Shown: in pieces, positions 6,798 to 9,494 of the stretch | Layout of the letters: each line of letters opens with the position of its first letter | Numbering within the stretch: position 1 is the stretch's first letter | Assembly: GCA_025352865.1 (NCBI GenBank) | Contig: JANXSB010000003.1 | Span: 1 to 9,494 of the forward strand | DNA from: Chthoniobacter sp. | Lineage (GTDB): Bacteria; Verrucomicrobiota; Verrucomicrobiia; Chthoniobacterales; Chthoniobacteraceae | Direction of reading: 5' to 3' | Length of the DNA stretch: 9,494 nucleotides | Program-made: the position numbers and the translations under genes | The notes under the pieces: generated by a model | What the model saw: the letters and a program-made list of their open reading frames with translations, nothing else | The model's database searches: none | Told to the model about the DNA's origin: nothing

Positions 6798-8033
6798 ATG
6801 CAACGTCACAGCTCCCGGATTCCCATTCCGTTAATTTGGCAAAATTCCGTTAATTCCGTCAAAAAAACAAAAACGAAATTACGGAATTTTGCCAAATTAA
6901 CGGAATGGATTCGGCCCGCCATTTTGTCCGCCGGACTGCTGCACGCCACGACGGAAGCCTGTCGCGCCGACACCGCCGAAAAGCTCCGCGACCTCGAGGC
7001 CAAAGTGCAAACCGAGCCCGCGGACTTTGTCGCCTGGAACAAGCTCGCCGACGCGCACCTCAGCCTGCTCAGCGCCACCGGCGATCTCGCCCATCTGACC
7101 CGCGCCGACGCCGCCGTGGAGCGCTCGCTGAAAACCGCGAACCCGGAATTCAACCGCGGCGGCCTGGCCATGCGCACGCGGGTCGCGCTGGCGTCCCATC
7201 GCTTTGCCGAGGCCCGGCGCGATGCGGAGCAACTGCGCACGCTTATGCCCGACAGCGGCTACCCGCTGCAACTGCTCGGCGACGCGCTTTTCAATCTCGG
7301 CGAATACGACGACGCCGAGCGCGTGTGGGCGCAAATGCTCGCGCGCGACGGCAGCAACCCCGCGACCGAGCCGCGGCTCGCGCAGCTCGATCTCATTCAT
7401 GGCCGCGTCGAGCGCGCACGGGAGCGGCTCGCGACCGCGCTGGAGCTGGCGCGCAAGCTCACCCCGCCCGCGCCGGAAACCGTCGCGTGGTGCCAGGTGC
7501 AGCTCGGCGAACTCGCCTTCCGCTCCGGCGATTGGGAAACCGCCGAGACACACTACACCGCCGCGCTTTCCGCCCAACCAGACGACTCCGCAGCGCAGGA
7601 TCACCTCGCCGAACTCCGCGGCGCGCAGGGCCGTTTCGACGAAGCCCTCGCGCTCTACACCCGCGCCATCGAGCGCGCCCCCCGGCCCGAACTCATGCAG
7701 GCGCTCGGCGACCTCTGCATCGCCGCCGGCCAAACGGGCGACGCAAAACTTTGGCGCGACCGCGCCCTCGCCGCCTACCTCGCCTCGGTCCAGCGCGGGG
7801 AAGTCCTCTACCTCCACCACCTCACCGGCTTCTACGCCGACTCGACAATGAACCCGCGCGCGCTCTCGACTGCGCCCGGCGCGACTTCGCCCTGCGGCCC
7901 GGCATCCAGGCGTGCGACGCGCTCGCGTGGGCGCTGCGCAAAGCCGGCCAACTCGACGAAGCCGCGGCCATGTCCGCGCGCGCCCTCGCCACCGGCACGC
8001 GCGACGCGCACCTCCTCTACCACGCCGGCATGA
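6798..8033 (+). CDS. Exported TPR-repeat protein, frameshifted near its C-terminus
   Basis: The open frame from ATG 6798 gives 411 residues, of which about the first 349 are genuine. From residue 57 on it is helical with tetratricopeptide-type repeats: DFVAWNKLADAHLSL (76-90), YPLQLLGDALFNLGEYDDAERVW (155-177), VQLGELAFRSGDWETAETHYTAAL (234-257), DHLAELRGAQGRFDEALALYTRAI (268-291) and ELMQALGDLCIAAGQTGDAKLW (298-319). After Ser349 (7842-7844) the frame turns into low-complexity Arg/Pro/Ser sequence typical of a wrong frame, while the TPR text continues in the -1 frame to 8131. Residues 9-37 are encoded by the AT-rich palindrome, so the present N-terminus is abnormal; removing that insertion leaves a basic plus hydrophobic signal-peptide-like start. 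The original protein was probably periplasmic and paired with the HupE/UreJ-like gene. TTG at 6924 is an alternative start. A sequencing error cannot be excluded for the frameshift. Confidence 0.72.
   Translation: MQRHSSRIPIPLIWQNSVNSVKKTKTKLRNFAKLTEWIRPAILSAGLLHATTEACRADTAEKLRDLEAKVQTEPADFVAWNKLADAHLSLLSATGDLAHLTRADAAVERSLKTANPEFNRGGLAMRTRVALASHRFAEARRDAEQLRTLMPDSGYPLQLLGDALFNLGEYDDAERVWAQMLARDGSNPATEPRLAQLDLIHGRVERARERLATALELARKLTPPAPETVAWCQVQLGELAFRSGDWETAETHYTAALSAQPDDSAAQDHLAELRGAQGRFDEALALYTRAIERAPRPELMQALGDLCIAAGQTGDAKLWRDRALAAYLASVQRGEVLYLHHLTGFYADSTMNPRALSTAPGATSPCGPASRRATRSRGRCAKPANSTKPRPCPRAPSPPARATRTSSTTPA
6817..6912. mobile_element. AT-rich palindromic MITE-like element with candidate target duplication
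   Basis: Two perfect 28-bp inverted arms, 6823-6850 and 6881-6908, flank a 30-base A-rich loop; a weaker extension of the pairing (TAATTCCGT against ACGAAATTA, one mismatch) continues inside the loop. The unit ATTCCGTTAATT is also directly repeated at 6825 and 6844. The element is strikingly AT-rich against its GC-rich flanks. GGATTC occurs directly before it (6817-6822) and at its right end (6907-6912), the last two arm bases being shared, which fits a 6-bp target duplication. Taking the element as 6823-6906 plus one duplicated copy makes 90 bp, so an insertion would keep reading frame. It has no coding capacity and would depend on a transposase elsewhere. A transcription terminator is the main alternative. 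Confidence 0.6.
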
Positions 8034-8131
8034 TCCGCATGGGCGCGGGCGACATCACCGGCGGCGGAGCCCTGCTCCAGCAGGCGCTCGCGGCCAATCC
8101 CCGCTACAACACCTTCCACGTCCACCGCTGA
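7844..8131 (+). pseudogene. Detached C-terminal TPR segment of the 6798 gene
   Basis: In the frame one base back from the upstream TPR frame, 7844-8131 encodes 95 residues beginning DNEPARALDCARRDFALRPG and including DALAWALRKAGQLDEAA, ALATGTRDAHLLYHAGMI and LLQQALAANPRYN, typical TPR helices. It has no start of its own and joins the upstream frame directly, so one missing base (or two extra) between about 7842 and 7860 explains it. Its stop TGA at 8129-8131 overlaps the ATG of the HupE/UreJ-like gene, the arrangement of an ancestral coupled pair. Unless the shift is a read error or programmed, the end of the protein is lost. Confidence 0.8.
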
Positions 8132-9267
8132 TGCTGCGCGCGCTCCTCCGCCTTTTTCTCGTGCTGCAATGCACCGCCCTCGCCGCGCTCGCGCACCCCG
8201 TGGCGCAGGGCGCGATGGACATTTCCGTGCGCCCCGACGGCCTCGACATCCGCGCCCGCGTGTCCGTGGAGCAGGCCTTTGTCGCCGCCGCCTTCGGCGA
8301 AAAAGCGCACGCCGGCGCGACGCTCGACGAGGTCTGGCAGCGGCACGGCGAATACCTCCTCGCCCACCTCCAGCTCACCGCCGACGGCGTCCCGCTCGCG
8401 GGAAAAGTGATCGCGCTCACCCCGCCCACCAGCGCCGAACCGGATGCCCGCATCGCCTTCGATTTGCGCTACGAGTTGCCGCCGGGAAAGACGCGCCCGC
8501 GCGCGATTGCGCTCCGCCAAAATGTGCTCAACGAATTCATCTTCGCGCCCGGCAATCCGTGGGAGGCGAGCTACATCGTCCGCTTTTCGCAACGCGACCG
8601 GCCCGCGCAAACCGACCGCCTGCTCACTTCGCGCGAGCAGCTCACCTTCGCCTGCGACGCCGCACCGCGCGCCGACGAGCACGCGCTGGCCGGCGCGTTC
8701 GTGCGGCATGGCATCATGCACATCCTCACCGGCTACGATCACCTGCTCTTCGTCGCGGGCCTCGTCCTCGCGGTCGTGAGCCTGATGGATTTGGTGAAAG
8801 TGGTCACCGCCTTCACCATCGCGCACACGCTCACGCTCACGCTCGCCGCGCTCGACATCGTGCGGCTTTCCAGCCGCATCGTCGAGCCGATGATCGCCGC
8901 CAGCATCGTCTTCGTCGCGCTGCAAAATCTCCTCTCCCCCGCGCGCAGCCGCGGCTGGGCACGGCTCGCGGTCGCGTTTGGCTTCGGGCTTTTTCACGGC
9001 CTCGGCTTTGCCGGCGGGCTGCTCGACGCGATGGACGGAATGGCCGGCGTCACAATCGTCACCGCCATCGCCGCCTTCAGCCTCGGCGTGGAAATCGGCC
9101 ACCAGCTCGTCGCGCTGCCGCTTTTCGGTGCGCTGAAAATCTTGCGCGCCGTCAGCCGCCGTGCTGACGATCCAACGCGTGTCCCGCGCTGGGCGATGCG
9201 CGTCGGATCGAGTGCGATCTGCACGGCGGGCCTCGTCTATTTCGTCGCCGCGCTGCGCCAGAATTAG
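8131..9267 (+). CDS. HupE/UreJ-like membrane protein (probable metal transporter)
   Basis: A protein of 378 residues. Residues 1-21 are a signal peptide ending ALA-HP. Residues about 22-180 are an exported beta-rich domain. The membrane part carries the HupE/UreJ_2-type motifs: RHGIMHILTGYDHLLFVAG (192-210) with His193, His197, Asp203 and His204; FTIAHTLTLTLA (228-239) with His232; Glu252; FGFGLFHGLGFAGG (283-296) with His289; and GVEIGHQL (319-326). About six to seven membrane segments lie between 197 and 374. The family is linked with nickel or cobalt uptake; in this subgroup the metal is unproven. ATG 8131 overlaps the TPR stop in TGATG, and no Shine-Dalgarno is present, so translation probably depended on the upstream gene. 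With the TPR frame now stopping at 8033, that coupling would be broken. TPR plus HupE/UreJ is, from memory, a recurring gene pair, often with a DUF4331 gene, which is absent here. Confidence 0.92.
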   Translation: MLRALLRLFLVLQCTALAALAHPVAQGAMDISVRPDGLDIRARVSVEQAFVAAAFGEKAHAGATLDEVWQRHGEYLLAHLQLTADGVPLAGKVIALTPPTSAEPDARIAFDLRYELPPGKTRPRAIALRQNVLNEFIFAPGNPWEASYIVRFSQRDRPAQTDRLLTSREQLTFACDAAPRADEHALAGAFVRHGIMHILTGYDHLLFVAGLVLAVVSLMDLVKVVTAFTIAHTLTLTLAALDIVRLSSRIVEPMIAASIVFVALQNLLSPARSRGWARLAVAFGFGLFHGLGFAGGLLDAMDGMAGVTIVTAIAAFSLGVEIGHQLVALPLFGALKILRAVSRRADDPTRVPRWAMRVGSSAICTAGLVYFVAALRQN

Positions 9268-9272
9268 AGCGC

Positions 9273-9494
9273 CTATTTCGCCAGCGAGACGCAGACAATT
9301 TCCTTGTCATTGCGCGCATAGACGCAGCGGTTGGCGAAGGCGGGATGCGACCACACGACGGGGCGGCCGGGATCGTTGTTCGTCGCGTCGAGCAGGTGCG
9401 CGCGGCTGATTTCCTCGTACCCGGCGGGCGAGAGCTTCGCGATGATGAGGTCGCCATTTTCGTTGAAGAGAAAAAAGCGCGCGCCGTTTTTGAT
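9273..9494 (-). CDS. PQQ-like beta-propeller protein (C-terminal fragment)
   Basis: The last 73 residues of a minus-strand gene whose start lies beyond the window. It includes FFLFNENGDLIIAKLSPAGY, EEISRAHLLDAT, RPVVWSHPAFANRCVYARND and KEIVCVSLAK, then TAG at 9275-9273. This matches the closing blades of PQQ-binding-like (BamB-like) propeller proteins that are abundant in Planctomycetota and Verrucomicrobiota. Such proteins are exported; true quinone binding cannot be judged from this piece. It converges on the HupE/UreJ-like gene with only 5 bases between the stop codons, and no terminator hairpin is visible there. Confidence 0.85.
   Translation of the reverse strand: MKNGARFFLFNENGDLIIAKLSPAGYEEISRAHLLDATNNDPGRPVVWSHPAFANRCVYARNDKEIVCVSLAK

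Noticed and set aside
6823..6908. Intrinsic terminator for the GH140-like gene
   Set aside because: The stem is long but AT-rich, with no T-run after the second arm, and it lies inside the open TPR frame. Termination here is possible, but a repeat element explains the symmetry, the direct repeats and the flanking GGATTC better.
6905..8131. 408-residue plus-strand frame starting at ATG 6905 as one gene
   Set aside because: Only its last 95 residues are TPR-like; the first part is Arg-rich shadow sequence over the true TPR frame. The real gene starts in another frame and shifts near 7844.
1..9494. CRISPR array, tRNA, rRNA, phage or transposase gene
   Set aside because: No regularly spaced repeats, no cloverleaf or CCA-type structure, no rRNA-like stretch and no transposase or integrase motif were seen on either strand.

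Overview
This 9.5-kb, GC-rich window (by eye about two-thirds G+C) most likely comes from a Verrucomicrobiota bacterium or a close PVC-superphylum relative. The pointers are a large secreted protein joining a dehydrogenase-type beta-propeller, HEAT-like repeats and a C-terminal CxxCH heme domain (the TIGR02603/TIGR02604 type of Pirellula and Verrucomicrobium), a PQQ-like propeller protein typical of the same group, and a Met-rich coiled-coil protein of a type I associate with Verrucomicrobiota. No start codon in the window has a convincing Shine-Dalgarno sequence. Species cannot be named from this sequence.

Layout. Positions 1-3025 (minus) hold nearly all of the heme/propeller protein; only its extreme C-terminus lies outside. 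A 107-bp divergent intergenic region (3026-3132) with a perfect 9-bp inverted repeat separates it from a membrane-anchored coiled-coil protein (3133-4161, plus). After two tandem GC-rich hairpins (4163-4203) come three plus-strand genes: an anchored conserved protein of unknown function (4267-4875), a small zinc-ribbon protein with a glycine-every-five-residues solenoid (4916-5365), and a secreted GH140/apiosidase-like hydrolase (5384-6772). A tetratricopeptide-repeat (TPR) gene follows (6798-8131) and appears damaged twice: an AT-rich palindromic element sits in its signal-peptide region, and a -1 frameshift near 7844 separates the last TPRs. Its original stop overlaps the start of a HupE/UreJ-like membrane protein (8131-9267) in TGATG. 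The C-terminus of a PQQ-like beta-propeller protein converges from the right edge (9273-9494, minus).

Functionally, most products are exported or membrane-bound. The heme protein, the apiosidase-like enzyme and the PQQ-like propeller fit extracytoplasmic oxidation or hydrolysis of plant-type sugars, but nothing shows that they form one pathway. The TPR and HupE/UreJ pair looks like a true two-gene unit, probably linked to metal uptake. The genes from 4267 to 6772 are closely spaced and co-oriented, yet functionally unrelated on present evidence.

There is no gene-free stretch over 300 bases, and I saw no rRNA, tRNA, CRISPR array or transposase. The strongest candidates for something undescribed are the palindromic element at 6817-6912 with its candidate 6-bp target duplication, the decapeptide-solenoid protein, and a TGCTAGG/CTAG motif confined to intergenic DNA.
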